Part shown: in pieces, positions 9,703-21,255 of the stretch
Position numbering within the stretch: the first letter of the stretch is position 1
Layout: every line of letters starts with the position of its first letter
Assembly: GCF_000004825.1 (NCBI RefSeq)
Contig: NW_008805073.1
Location: 496,001-560,000, forward strand
From: Heterostelium album PN500
Lineage: Eukaryota; Evosea; Eumycetozoa; Acytosteliales; Acytosteliaceae
Reading direction: 5' to 3'
DNA: 64,000 nucleotides
Notes under the pieces: generated by a model
Databases searched by the model: none
What the model was told of the DNA's origin: nothing
Seen by the model: only the letters and a program-made list of their open reading frames with translations
Translations under genes and position numbers: made by a program

Positions 9703-12700
9703 TTAGAATAGACCAACGCTCTTCTTTCTTTCGGATTTCTTCCAGCCAGGCAGCACTTCCCATTCGGTCTTCTGCATTCCCAACACTTTTTGGAATTCCT
9801 CGTCCGAAAGATACATCTCAAGAACGGAACGGTCAATCTCTGGTGGTGTATTCTTCTGAGTCAACATCTCCAAAGGCAATGTTTGATAGTATTTCTTTAA
9901 TAAAGTGGAAGCTGACTCTACCTTTGGTGATTCCTCTGTATCAGCTCCATTTGCATTCTATTAAAATAAAATTAAAAGAAAAAAGAAAGAGAAATATTAA
10001 TATCAAATAATTTATGAAATATATTTATGTTTGTTGGTTGTTGCTTACCAAAAATCTAAATGAATCCCAAGCATGGAATTGACAGGTAAATTCAACGGGT
10101 TCATCTTTTTCTTTAATAAATAATACATCTTCCTCTGCTCTACCGTCATTGAGTAACTTGATATACTCAATGGCAATTTCCATTCCACGTTTCTTTTCCT
10201 TTTCAGTTGCTCTTGATCCAGACCAAACGTACATCTTTACTTTATTATCCAATATAAATACACGATTTGCTTGAAGTTCATATTGATTAAAATTGAATAC
10301 TTCATCAGACTAGAGAAATAATTAATATAATTGGAAAGAAAATTATTAATATTTTGTCAAAAAGAATTAAAAGTATATACATATTGTTAACATACTCTAA
10401 TAATAGTACCAGTATTTACAATTGCAAATAATTTAACTGATTTTGGATGTTTCAAAAGTTGGTCGTTCGCATATTTAGCTTTTCCTCCCAACATCTTCCA
10501 GAATTCCTCTGGTTCTTGACCTTCTTGAATGGTAGCTGCCGACTTACTCGGTGAATTTACGATGAGGGTTGCCAGCTTGGCTGCTTGCTCCTTGAGTACT
10601 TTGGATGCTCCGCTACCCTCCCACATATAAGTGGTATTGGAATCGGTGAGAACAAAGATATCACGGCTGTTGAGACAACTGGCTGACAGCTTGGTAGTCT
10701 GGACCGCTGTGATAGTGTTATCACGCTTGCCATAGAGATGATAGAGCTGTTTGGATTTGCTATCAAAGTCGCCACGCACTCCACGGTGTACAACCATACG
10801 GCCATTGAAAACCATGTAGAATTGAACATTCTCACGACCTTGACGCACACAGTCCTGGATGCAATCACCACGATTGCATGTTTCAATGTACATGTCTTTG
10901 GAGAGCAGCGATGAACTACCGACATCTTGGCGGGTGGCGTCTGCACCTTGCCAAATGTAGATGATATATTTCAAGGCATTCCAACGAGTGTAAGTGTATC
11001 TGATGAGGTAACAATTTCCACTGTAGAAATGTCCGTACTCCTCTTCGGGGATCGGTAGAATCTTCATGTTGTCGACGTACCACATCTCGTAGGTTCCAGT
11101 TCCGTCGCTGCGGTGTGGCGCCTCTTCGGGTGGCTCGGAATAGATCATCTCCTGCACGTCAAACTGCGACATTTTCAATGGCGATTTCTTCTCGTAGGGA
11201 ATGCTGACGTCAAAGACACGCTTCTTTCCGAATCCCATACGTGAAAGCGATACTTCGTGACTGAGATCTGGCCAATCGAAATACTTTTCACGGAACATGA
11301 CTGGCTCTCCACCCTCCGACGTAACAATCATCTCTACCCATGCTGGACGTTGATTGTTTCCTGTGAGACGCTCCTTTGCCTTCTCCAAAAACTTGTCTTT
11401 GTAGGCGGGAATGTCAGCGTTTCTTCCGGACCATGCATAGTACTCTGAGCCAGTGTCCAGAACAAAGAATGAATCCGAAGCCAACAGCTCCATGCTCAGT
11501 GCTTTACTATCAACGGAAATCAACTGTCCATTGTCCTGGTTGTATTTCAACAGATTGAAAGACTGTGGCCATGTTTGTTCCGCCTCCATATCATCACCGC
11601 CATCCGGCATGATGTAGTCGTCGGCTTTGCCATGCATACGTCTGTAGAACTCGGTGGCGTCGGCATCACGATCCGACTCGTCCAGTTTGATAATGGTGGC
11701 ATGTCCACCTCTCTCATGACTCTTGATAATCTCAGCGATGGCAACTGCCTTTGACTTTTTGGCGGCGTTCGACTTGGATCCGTACCAAACATAGATATTG
11801 GTGTGGGCACTGGAATCACTCGATTCTCCACCGACTCCACTTCCCTCAATACCGCAATCCAGTACAAAAGTATCGGTTTTATTGAGTGAACGAGTAGTCA
11901 CTTCGACTTCACGTGTTAGAATACGCTTCTTTCCCTTGCAATGGATGAGACGTGTTCTCAGACCGCTGTAGGTGTCAACCACCTTTTTGTGAACCAAGAA
12001 TTTGCCAGTGGTATCACCCTTCAAAGTGGAGGTCACAGAGACACTCTGTGAACGACCTTTTACAAAGACTGGTGCCTCTGGCTCCTCAACTTTTAAACGG
12101 TTCAGAGCGGCGTTATTCTTGTTGTTGTCTTTCTCCAGTTTCTTTTTCTGGGCTTCGGCGGCGAGCGCTGCCATGCCACCCATGAGACCGGCTGCACCCG
12201 GCGGTAAGACAATCTTCTTCTTGGGTGTCGGCGACGATTCCGAATCAGAGTTGGATTTACTCTCCAGAGCTTGAGCCAAGAGCGATGCTCCGGTGGGTGG
12301 AGCGGTGGATTCTCCAGTTGCCGGTCTGGCAAGAGGTGGTTTGTGACTCTTACTTGGCAACTTACGACCGCTGACTTTTGCTCTGTCCAGAGTTAGATTA
12401 GCTAGTTTCTGTGGGACATATTCACCGCCACTCGATGATGATTCTGATTCTACTGTTGTTGGTGTCTTGTTCTCCATCTTTTCTTTCAATTGTTTCTCAA
12501 TGGTGAGTTTGAAAGCATCGGTGATCTTTGTGGTTGGTTGTCTTTCGGCCTTTCTTTCTCAAGACGATCGGCTTCTTCCTTGGCTTTAGCAGCAGCTTGT
12601 TCCTTTTCAAGTCTATCTGCTTCTGCCTTGGCTTTGGTTGCTGCTTCCTTTTCTTTCTCCAAACGTTCCTTCTCCAATCTGTCGGCTTCTGCCTTGGCTT

Positions 12701-14507
12701 TGGCTGTTGCTGCTGCTGCGGCTGCGGCTGCTTCCTTCTCTTTCTTCTCTTTCTCAAGACGATCGGCTTCCTCTTTGGCTTCCTTCTCTTTTGCCAAACG
12801 TTCTTTCTCGAGACGATCAGCTTCTTCTTTGGCTGCCTTCTCCTTTTCCAAACGTTCCTTCTCAAGTCTATCTGCTTCTGCTTTGGCTGCTAATGCTGCG
12901 GCTGCTTCCTTCTCTTTCTTCTCTTTCTCAAGACGATCAGCTTCTTCTTTATCTGCTTTCTCTTTTGCCAAACGCTCTTTCTCCAATCTGTCAACCTCAG
13001 CTTTAGCTGCTGCTACCTTCTCTCTCTCAAGTCTGGCTTCTTCTTCTTTGGCTTTGGCTGCCGCTGCTTCTTTCTCTTTCTCCAAACGTTCTTTCTCAAG
13101 ACGATCTGCTTCTACTTTAGCTGCTTCTGCTTTTTCTTTATCCAAACGCTCCTTCTCCAATCTGTCAGCTTCCTCCTTGGCTTTGGCTGCTGCGGCTGTG
13201 GCTGCTTCTTTCTCAAGACGATCGGCTTCTTCTTTATCTGCTTTCTCCTTTGCCAGACGTTCTTTCTCCAATCTGTCAGCTTCTTCTTTGGCAGCCTTCT
13301 CCTTTTCCAAACGCTCTTTCTCAAGTCTGTCTGCTTCTGCTTTGGCTGTTGCTGCTGCGGCTGCTTCCTTTTCTTTCTCCAATCTATCAGCCTCTTCTTT
13401 TGCCAATTTCTCTTTCTCGAGTCTATCTGTTTCTGCTTTGGCTGCTGCTGCTGCGGCTTCCTTCTCTTTCTCAAGACGATCAGCTTCTTCTTTGGCTGCC
13501 TTTTCTTTGTCCAAACGTTCTTTCTCAAGTCTATCTGCTTCTGCTTTGGCTGCTGCTGCGGCTTCCTTCTCTTTCTCAAGTCTATCAGCTTCTTCTTTGG
13601 CTGCCTTTTCTTTGTCCAAACGTTCTTTCTCAAGACTATCTGCTTCTTCTTTGGCTGCCTTCTCTTTTTCCAAACGTTCTTTCTCGAGTCTGTCTGCTTC
13701 TGCTTTAGCAGCGGCTTCCTTCTCTTTCTCTAAACGTTCTTTCTCGAGTCTGTCTGCTTCTGCCTTGGCTGATGCTGCTGCTGCTTCTGCTTCCTTCTCT
13801 TTCTCCAAACGCTCTTTCTCAAGACGATCGGCTTCTTCTTTGGCTGCTTCTGTTGCTTGTTTTTCTTTTTCCAAACGTTCTTTCTCTAATCGATCAGCTT
13901 CCTCTTTAGCTTTGGCTGCAGCTGCTTCTTCCTCTTCTTTCTGTTTGACAGCAGCAGCAGCAGCTTTCTCTTCTTCTTTTCTCTTTAGTTCATTGTCTAA
14001 CTTTGACTTTTCCTCCTCGAGTTGTTTGTTTCTCTCCTCTCTGCGTTTCTCACGCTCCTCTGCTATCTTCTTCTCCTCGAGTTCAATCAATTTCTGAGCT
14101 TCCTCACGTTGTTTTCTCTTCTCTTCCAATCGCTTCTCTCTTTCCTCACGGATCTTCTTTAACTCGGGATCGTCTTCATCGACAGCACCAGCGGGAATGG
14201 CAGGCGAAGTTGCACCGTCTTTGTTCTCACGTTGCAACTGTCGCTGTTTTCTCTCTTCCTCCAATCGCAGCATGTCTTCCTTTAGCTTCTTGTCTTCCTC
14301 TTCTCTCAGACGTCTACGTTCATCTCTCTTTCTCTGTCGTTCCTCCTCGTCTTTCTTCTCTTGTTCTTGCAGCAGTCTCAATTCCTCCTCTCTCTTTTTT
14401 CTTCGCTCCTCTGCACGTTTCTCTCTCTCTTGTGCCTCACGCTCCATATCGAGACTCTGTTGTTTCAACTCCTCGAGTCTCTTCTTACGAGCTTCACTAT
14501 CATCCAT
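9703..14507 (-). CDS. gnrA: GRP125-like gelsolin/villin-related protein with coiled-coil head
   Basis: Actin-binding protein like Dictyostelium GRP125 (needed for slug phototaxis): coiled coil, five gelsolin domains, villin headpiece. Exons are 10396..14507, 10049..10309 and 9703..9957, all phase 0, about 1542 residues once one frame break is allowed for. Residues 1-650 are a highly charged coiled coil built from near-identical copies of DRLEKERLEKEKEAA-type units. Gelsolin domains lie near 840-960, 965-1075, 1095-1255, 1255-1360 and 1365-1465. The headpiece has EMYLSDEEFQKVLGM and ends KKSVGLF. At 12547-12553 the coil frame and the gelsolin frame are offset by one base: adding one A (GAAAGG to GAAAAGG) gives LEKEKAERQPTTKITDAF, open on both sides. 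The coil is longer than in GRP125 (about 1090 residues in all). The symbol assumes orthology. Confidence 0.88.
12560..13940 (-). repeat. Tandem-like repeats coding the GRP125-like coiled coil
   Basis: Within the GRP125-like gene, degenerate 45-57-bp units encode K(E/A)EADRLEKERLEKEK with interspersed Ala runs. Roughly 25 copies of ADRLEKE are readable. Neighbouring copies are near-identical at DNA level, so copy number is likely to vary between strains and to be hard to assemble. Confidence 0.85.
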
Positions 14508-16631
14508 ATTGATTGATTTTCAATTTATATATATATATTCTACTCTATAATCTAATCTACAAAGAAAGAAAGAAAGAAAAAAACAATTAATATCTTTACA
14601 ATTTTTATTTCAAATTTTCCCAAAAATTTAAACAAACAAAGAACAAACAAACATACAATAAAGTTAACTATGTTGTTCAACAATAACAATAACAAAGTTG
14701 ATTATATTATATTTGATATTATAATTTGATTTTATTGATTGATTGATTGAACTATACTAAAGTAAATAGTAAATTAGTTGTTACACTTCTCTCTTTTCTT
14801 TCTTTTCTTTTCTTATCTTATGTTATCCTATCCTTTCCTTTCGCTATCCCATTAATTAATGAAATAAAAATAAAACAAACCAAAATAAATAATGATAAGA
14901 TAATAATACCAATAGTAATTTAGTGATAATTGATTCGTTGATTGGTTGATTGATTGATATGAATTTATAACCACCACTATTTTATAATATTGATTGTTTT
15001 TTAATAATGGCTACCACCTCTCTACTACTACTATTACTTTTACTTAAAAATAACAAAACAAAACAAAACAAAACAAAACAATTTGATTTTGATTTGTTTG
15101 ACATCAAACACCAACACTAACTAACATGTTGATAATTAATGTATATTCCCACAATATCCACTTCCACTTCCACTTCTTCCTCTTTCTCTTAATCTTTATC
15201 TGCTTTCCATCTTTGTTTTTCAAACACATTTGATATCGCGCACTCCCATTTATATCCAATATTTATCCTCCATTTTTCGGTCGATAACTACCCCACCTGT
15301 CACTGTTATAATATACATAAAAATAAAAACCAAACAACCACAATGTAAAAACAAAACAAAAATAAAACAAAAGCAAACCATATCAAATCAATTCAAATCA
15401 AACTAACACACACACACGCACAGCAGACATAGACATAAACAGAGTAACTTCATTTAGAATTTCGAAATTCTCTTTTTTAATTTTTTAGATTATAATTAAT
15501 GATAAATTTGAATGAAATCCATACCTTTAATGTTACAATTGTATTGTAGTTATCAATGAAATATGATTAATTGGTAGGTTGATGTTGATATTGATTGATA
15601 TATATCTAATTTTAAAAAACAAAATCCTGTTGTTTAAATTAACAAAAAAATTAGCGGCTATTACCAACTATAAATATATTATATTATCATTTTGTGGCAA
15701 TACATACCTACTTAAAATATTAACGATATGATGATATAATATTATTGGACTTAACAGTTCCTTATTGTGTTTCTATTTTACTAATATTACAAATACATTA
15801 AATAAATAAATATAATTATTCAAATAAATTCCGAAGAAATGATAATAATACAATTTAACAATATTGTTATTTTATGAGAAAAAATATCAATAACTATGAT
15901 TTCAGTATTTTTGAATTGGATCAACACAAAAACAATGCCAAAATTAATTTTTTATTTTTATTTTTTTATTTTATTTTTTGTTTTTTTTTTTGCTCGTTGC
16001 CACTCTTTGGCAAAACACCTAATGGTTAGGAAAAGAATTTGAAAAACTTTGAAAAAAATGTTTTGTTTTTTTGTTTTTCTTTGCTGTTTTGTGAACCTTG
16101 AAAACCAACAACAATTTTTCAAATAAATTGACCAATTGCTGCATTTTGGGTGAAGTTGTAGAAATAAAAAACAAATAGTTGCAAAAAAAAGTTAATTAAA
16201 AAACAACCTTTTTAATCTTCACTCGATCGATGCCCTATTGAATTCTTTGTTCTATTTAAAAGAACTATATCATGCTAAATTGACACTCATTGACATAGAT
16301 ACTACAACTAAAAACTGGATTGGCAGTTGACTAATTAGTTGTAGTAAATTATAATAAAATAGTAAATGTATAATTTTTTTGGATGGATAAAGTATACAAC
16401 TTTATTGTGAATATAAATAAATAAAAGTTCAAATGATAGATAGATTTGAACAATCAATCAAATAAACTACTTTTGTTAGTTTGATTTTTTTTTTTTTTTC
16501 TTTCTTTTCTTTTCTTTTCTTTTTCGGTCATGGTGATGATGTTGATGATATCGCAATTTAAATACAAGTTGTGAAGTGGTTCATTGATTAATTGATTATT
16601 GATTGATTGGTATCATTAATGGTTGAAACGC
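14508..16631. other. 2.1-kb gene-free region
   Basis: Lies between the starts of the GRP125-like gene and the 3' end of the two-TM gene. It contains pyrimidine-rich tracts (CTTTCC/CTTTT near 14785-14845), an (AAAAC)n run near 15054-15080, (CTTCCA)n near 15163-15177, a CACACACACACGCACAGCAG stretch near 15411 and long poly-T. No coding frame longer than background and no tRNA-like fold were found. Probably promoter and 3' flank. Confidence 0.6.
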
Positions 16632-17084
16632 TCATTGTTTGTGACTACTACTTTTACTACTTTTACTGGTGTGACTACTGCTGTTGCTTTGGTTGGAGTT
16701 ACTGCGTTGACTACGACCAGATTCATTGCTGCTGTTTAAATAGTGGTTATGTGGGATTTGATCGCTATTGTTCAAATCAATCGATGAATTGATACCGAAT
16801 GATGATACAGTTCCATAGCCAATCTGTTGGTTTGGATGATTGGCCCAGCCAGCTCCATTTACAAACTTGTCCAGACTACCACTCGATGCATGTAAAATAT
16901 TCTTTGGTTGTCTCACCGGTGTTGTATTAGTAGTAATAATACCCATTTCAATGCTATTACTCATATTACTATTACTATTATTATTATTATTATTGTTAGT
17001 ATTATTATTATTATCATCACCAAGTTGAATTGACATTAAACTTCTTCTTGGTGCATTGCTATTATTATTATTATTATTATTAGG
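16632..17084 (-). other. In-frame open extension after the TAA of the two-TM gene
   Basis: The frame continues without a stop for 150 codons after the TAA at 17085-17087. It starts with a poly-Asn run, then NAPRRSLMSIQLG, then a sequence like VRQPKNILHASSGSLDKFVN, and ends in a Ser/Asn/Lys-rich stretch. Codon use and composition resemble a dictyostelid cytoplasmic tail rather than 3' UTR. It may be the true C-terminus of the same protein (stop from an error or recent mutation, read-through, or a very short intron), or a coincidence. Confidence 0.5.
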
Positions 17085-17100
17085 TTACTTAGCTTCGAAT

Positions 17101-17146
<46 letters not shown>

Positions 17147-18442
17147 AAATAGCTAAATCACCACTACTTTCATTGATAATCGATGGATTGAAATTCTTGT
17201 TGGATGGTACGGGTGAACCGTGAACTAAATCATTGACAATCTTTTTGATTTCTTTTTCGTTGTGATATTTTCGGTTGTTGTAGATTCGAGCCAGTTGGAG
17301 AACGGTCAGTGAGAAGAAAGTCCAGAGTGCACCCCACGATCCTATCAGTTGGAGAAGTGCTGGACTTTGACGGTACTCTTGGTTGTCATATTCATCCAGA
17401 CGGATATACGCTTTGAACAGGGTGGTTTGGTTGGGATCGTAGTCGTAGGCACGTCCAACGAATCCACCGACGCCATAGAAGTTACCGACGTGATAGTCAA
17501 ACACGAATCTCGGTCCATTGTAAATGGTTTTTCTCTGAATTGAGATGTCTACCTTTTGATATTGATACTTGGAGTTGTACCAAAACTTGGAGAATGTGTA
17601 ATTCTTTTGGGTGGGTGGCTTGGCAAAGTCGGGATCACGTGGAATAATGCTGAATTCACGCGCGAACACCGAGTACGATGGATTCTTTTCGACGACCAAA
17701 ACATTGAGTGTCGAGTCAGTAAAGAAACGTGAGTTGAACTCGGTGTCGTTGGCGCAACCGCAGTTTGGTGTGGCCGGTGGACAAGTGCATCGATAAACAC
17801 CGATGTCGAGATACTGGTAGACCTCCATCTCGTAGGTTCCCATCATGGTGACGGTTTCATTCGGACAGAGTGTGGCGTTGGTGTAGATCTCCGGTAGAAC
17901 GTTGTCGTCCGATCCTGGAGGTGGATTCTGGTAGAATGTACATGGAACTGTGGCAATTGGTACTTTGGTTCTTGGTTTTTTGTCTTGGCCATAGATTGTC
18001 ACTTTATTGAACTTTACTGTGAACAGCGAAGGATCGTTGGTGATTCCTCTGTTCCCAGAACTGAATCCCACACCCACGAATGGAGTATCCATTGGTGCAT
18101 ACTGTGATGGTATATTTGCATTATAAATAATTGAAGGTACACCTAAAAAAATGAATTTAATTAAATTGAGAAATTAGACAAAATGAATGTTCTTCTTCTT
18201 CTTGAAATTACAAAAAGAAAGAAATAATTACCTTTTGAGAATTGTGCTGTTGTCATAATAATAAAAAAGATTACAATAACTAATACAACAACGCTTGCCA
18301 AAATACCACATTTCGAACGATGATACTTTGGGTGGTAGTTGATATCAGCAGCACCCAAATCTAAATAGTATAGTTTCTCAGCGTTTTTTCTCACTGAACC
18401 TCTAAAGGACATGCCTCTTTGAAGTACTTTAAATCTATCCAT
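17085..18442 (-). CDS. Two-TM surface protein with extracellular Cys-rich loop
   Basis: Exons 18232..18442 and 17085..18142 join through a phase-1 89-bp intron to give 422 residues. Topology: a short basic cytoplasmic N-terminus (MDRFKVLQRG); TM1 near 48-70 (GILASVVVLVIVIFFIIMTT); a ~270-residue loop with several NxT/S sites and a Cys cluster (CTCPPATPNCGC); TM2 near 340-362 (LIGSWGALWTFFSLTVLQLA); and an Asn-rich tail. It has the layout of P2X/ENaC-like two-TM proteins, but I see no diagnostic motif of either, so the function is unknown. The first Met of MDRF is preferred over an upstream in-frame Met followed by hydrophobic Phe/Tyr/Ile codons that look like leader. The TAA stop is followed in the same frame by about 150 more open codons (see findings). 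Confidence 0.8.
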
Positions 18443-19741
18443 TTTTATCAAATAATATACAACTAAATCTATTGATATTGATATATATGTATAAAATAGA
18501 AATAAGAAATACAAAAAAAAAAAAAAAAGGCTTCCTAGGTAGTAGGTGTTTGGTACAAATCTAAATTAATTAGAGTTGTTGAATTCTTTTAACCAATAGT
18601 TGATTGATTTAAAAATAAACTAATATAGAGTTACTTCGTTAGTTGATGAATTGCAAATGGTGAGTTGTGGTGGTGGTTGATGATCTGCAGTGGTGGGTGT
18701 TGGACCTCTTTAGATTTTGTAGTAAAAGATTATCAGATTTGGTGTTTTTTTTTTTTTTTTTTTACTTTGGTTTTGAGTTTGGTGGTGTGTGGCTGTGGAG
18801 TGAGTTGGATTGTGTTTGTGATTGCGAACAGTTATGGGGATACAGAAATAAAAGCATAGAGTGAGAATTGCGCTGAACTAAACAAAAACTCTTTCCGCAA
18901 AGAGTTTTTTTATAAATGGTGAAGTCTGGACTAGGCTATCACAAACATGCTACTTTTCTTTTTTCTGTTTATTTTGTTATTTTATTTTATTGTTGAAGTC
19001 GATTCCTTTACTTTCCACTTTGAATTTGAATTGTTTGTTTTGTTCTTGATTGCACCAATAGAATTCTAAGTTGTATGTATGGTGTACCCAAACATAGAAC
19101 AAAAAAAAAAAGTGATTTGAAAAGTGAAATCAAAAAAAAAAAAAAAAGAACAAAAAAATAATTTTTATTTTTAAATATCTGATCTTTTGCAATGTTTTTT
19201 ATTTTTGATGATAAATTTGATGATATCAGTGGTTTGGGGGTAGGTGACTTTTCATGATAAAAAACAACTGAGTGATGTGTTTTGCAAAATCTGATCCGAT
19301 TAATCTTTGAATCAGTGAAATTTTTTTTTTCAACTTCAAAAAAAATTTTTTTTGGGGTGACTTTCATTTTTTTTTTTTTTGATGGTCAATTTTCTGTTTG
19401 ATCGAGTTAGAATTTTTGTAGACTTTCAGACTCTATTTTTGGAAATAATTAAATATAATTTAATTGATTAATAAAGATTGTTATTTTCAAAATAAAATCT
19501 AAAAAAGATTTAATAAAGAAAAAGAAAAAAAAAAAAAACAAATCTAGATTTGTTTTGGATTTATTATTTATCTTTTTAATATATATTAGTAAGAACAAGA
19601 AAAACAAACGAATTGGGATTTGATTTGCAGCTGAGTGCGATGTCAAAAAAAAAAACCAAAAAAAACTAAATATGGTTTTTTTAAGGACGAAAAAGTTAAA
19701 AAAAGCTGCAGACAAGGTTCCTGGTGATCATGAGATATGTC
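18443..19741. other. 1.3-kb A/T-run-rich intergenic region
   Basis: Upstream of the two-TM gene and downstream of the Gln-rich gene. It has many long homopolymers (T runs near 18746-18763 and 19367-19380, A runs near 19102-19146). The only marked structure is the hairpin at 18884-18909. Short open frames here consist of Phe/Lys homopolymer codons and are not credible. Confidence 0.6.
18884..18909. other. Perfect 11-bp stem hairpin followed by T run
   Basis: AAAAACTCTTT, loop CCGC, AAAGAGTTTTT: an 11-bp perfect stem with a GC-only tetraloop in otherwise extremely A+T-rich DNA, followed by further T. It could be a transcription or 3'-end signal or part of a small RNA. No family recognised. Confidence 0.4.
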
Positions 19742-20563
19742 TTAAGGAGAATAATGTGTTGGTGGCATTTGCTGTTGTTGATGATCGTCGAATTCATGTT
19801 TTTGTTCTTTGGGATAGTAAGAGTTGTCTTGTGACAGTGGTTGTTGTGCATATTGTTGTGATTGTTGTGGTTGCTGTTGCTGAGGTGGTTGTTGTTGTTG
19901 CGATCCACTATAAGAATATGGATATTGTTGTTGGTGTTGAGGTTGTAGTGGTTGTGATTGTTGAGGTTGTTGTTGCTGTTGTTGTTGTGCATAAGGTTGC
20001 ATTGGTGGTTGTTGAGTTTGTTGTTGTTGAGGATATTGTTGAGATAACTGTGCTTGTTGAGAAGATGCCTGGTTATGTTGAGGGAATTCCAATTCAAATC
20101 CATAGGGATACAAATAGTTGATGTGCAATTTCAAACCATCCAGGAAATTGGTGCCGATTACATTGACATCTCTGAAATGGCCTGTGGAAATGAATGCTCT
20201 CGTTGGTTTCTGATTGATTTCCAGGTAGACACCAGACGAAGGAATTTTATGTTCCACACCGAGTTTGGTCATGACTTCGTCTGTCAAGAAGGTATACGGT
20301 GAGTTTGGATCGACGAGATAGAAGATATTCTTGTGGTATCTCTTGTAGTTGGTCGGTAGCGAAATCATCAAACGATGGTGTGGTCCATACATCTTTCCAT
20401 GGACACTGTCAGATCGTTCATCTCGGCAGTCAGAGAGATACGTCTGTTTGAGGAGTTCTGAAATCTCAATGGCGAGATTATCCTTTGATATATCCAATAG
20501 TTTTATATCATAGGTACCTGGATTATTCTCAAACTTGAAAGGTAAATTAAACATATTTTTCAT
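19742..20563 (-). CDS. Gln/Pro-rich protein with an aspartic-protease-like (retropepsin-fold) domain
   Basis: A 273-residue intronless host protein. Residues ~65-160 resemble a single-domain aspartic peptidase of the retropepsin fold: a hydrophobic strand, then YLVDPNSPYTFLTDEV (where active members have D-T/S-G), a middle strand with VYLEINQ, and later VNVIGTNFL, like the 'h-h-G-x-D-F-L' signature of this fold. The catalytic Thr/Gly after Asp are replaced by Pro-Asn, so protease activity is doubtful. Residues ~165-273 are Gln/Pro/Tyr-rich low complexity, typical of dictyostelid proteins. There is nothing else transposon-like around it, so I treat it as a cellular gene. The fold call is inference from motif spacing. 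Confidence 0.65.
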   Translation of the reverse strand: MKNMFNLPFKFENNPGTYDIKLLDISKDNLAIEISELLKQTYLSDCRDERSDSVHGKMYGPHHRLMISLPTNYKRYHKNIFYLVDPNSPYTFLTDEVMTKLGVEHKIPSSGVYLEINQKPTRAFISTGHFRDVNVIGTNFLDGLKLHINYLYPYGFELEFPQHNQASSQQAQLSQQYPQQQQTQQPPMQPYAQQQQQQQPQQSQPLQPQHQQQYPYSYSGSQQQQPPQQQQPQQSQQYAQQPLSQDNSYYPKEQKHEFDDHQQQQMPPTHYSP

Positions 20564-21255
20564 TGTTTTTTTAGATTTCTATTGCTTTATAATTATTATA
20601 TAATTCTAAGTTGTTATTGTTTTTATATATAATATAATGTTATAATATATGATTTGACTATATATTAATAGCAAGTTCATTTTTTATTAACAATTTATAG
20701 ATCTATATTTTATGATAATAATTTTTTCAAATTATTTGAATAGAACAAATCTGGAATAACACTTTTGGCTTTATTATAATTAATACATGATTATAAAAAA
20801 AAAACAAATATAATAAATTTAAAAGATTTTATAAATCTGTTAGCCATAAGAAAATATATTTATTTATATTATTGTGGTTTGTTTTCTCAAGTTGTGCATG
20901 ATCATTGAACTTTAATTTTTGCTTATTTTAAAATTGTCATATGTTTTATAGTTGTTATATAAATGTCTTTGTTTAATATTTACTAAATGAATTAAAGCTT
21001 TCTTTCTTTTTTTGATTTTGAACACGCTTTAAGAACCTTGGTAATTAATTAAAAAAAAATCTTTAAAAAAAAATTAGTTTAAAAAAAAAAATTAATGAAA
21101 GTTCAGATTGGTCAAGTTACCAATTTAAATTAAGATTAGTGGTAATTAGCTGATCAAACAGTGAGTTCACATCGATATAATATATACATATTAATAAATT
21201 GTATAGGATATCCAAAATTGGGTGTTAAAGGTGAAAGAAAAGAAAAGAAATAGAA
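20564..21255. other. Divergent intergenic region
   Basis: About 690 bp between divergent starts of the Gln-rich gene and INTS2. A+T-rich with A runs near 20797 and 21049-21090. No coding frame or structured RNA seen; probably promoters. Confidence 0.6.

Noticed and set aside
12490-14097. 535-codon plus-strand open frame opposite the GRP125-like coil
   Set aside because: It is the antisense of Lys/Glu/Ala repeats, giving only Ser/Phe/Ala repeats; no start context or family resemblance.
15140-15160. CCCACAA resembling the same small-RNA upstream element
   Set aside because: Isolated motif in A/C-rich DNA; no downstream class I RNA motif seen.
18443-18514. Upstream Met start for the two-TM protein (MYFLFLFYTYI...)
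   Set aside because: The extra residues are A/T-run codons typical of leader DNA and would add a spurious membrane segment before the basic N-terminus.
19742-20563. Possibility that the retropepsin-like protein is part of an LTR element
   Set aside because: No terminal repeats, primer site or reverse transcriptase-like sequence nearby; stand-alone frame with host-type Gln-rich tail.
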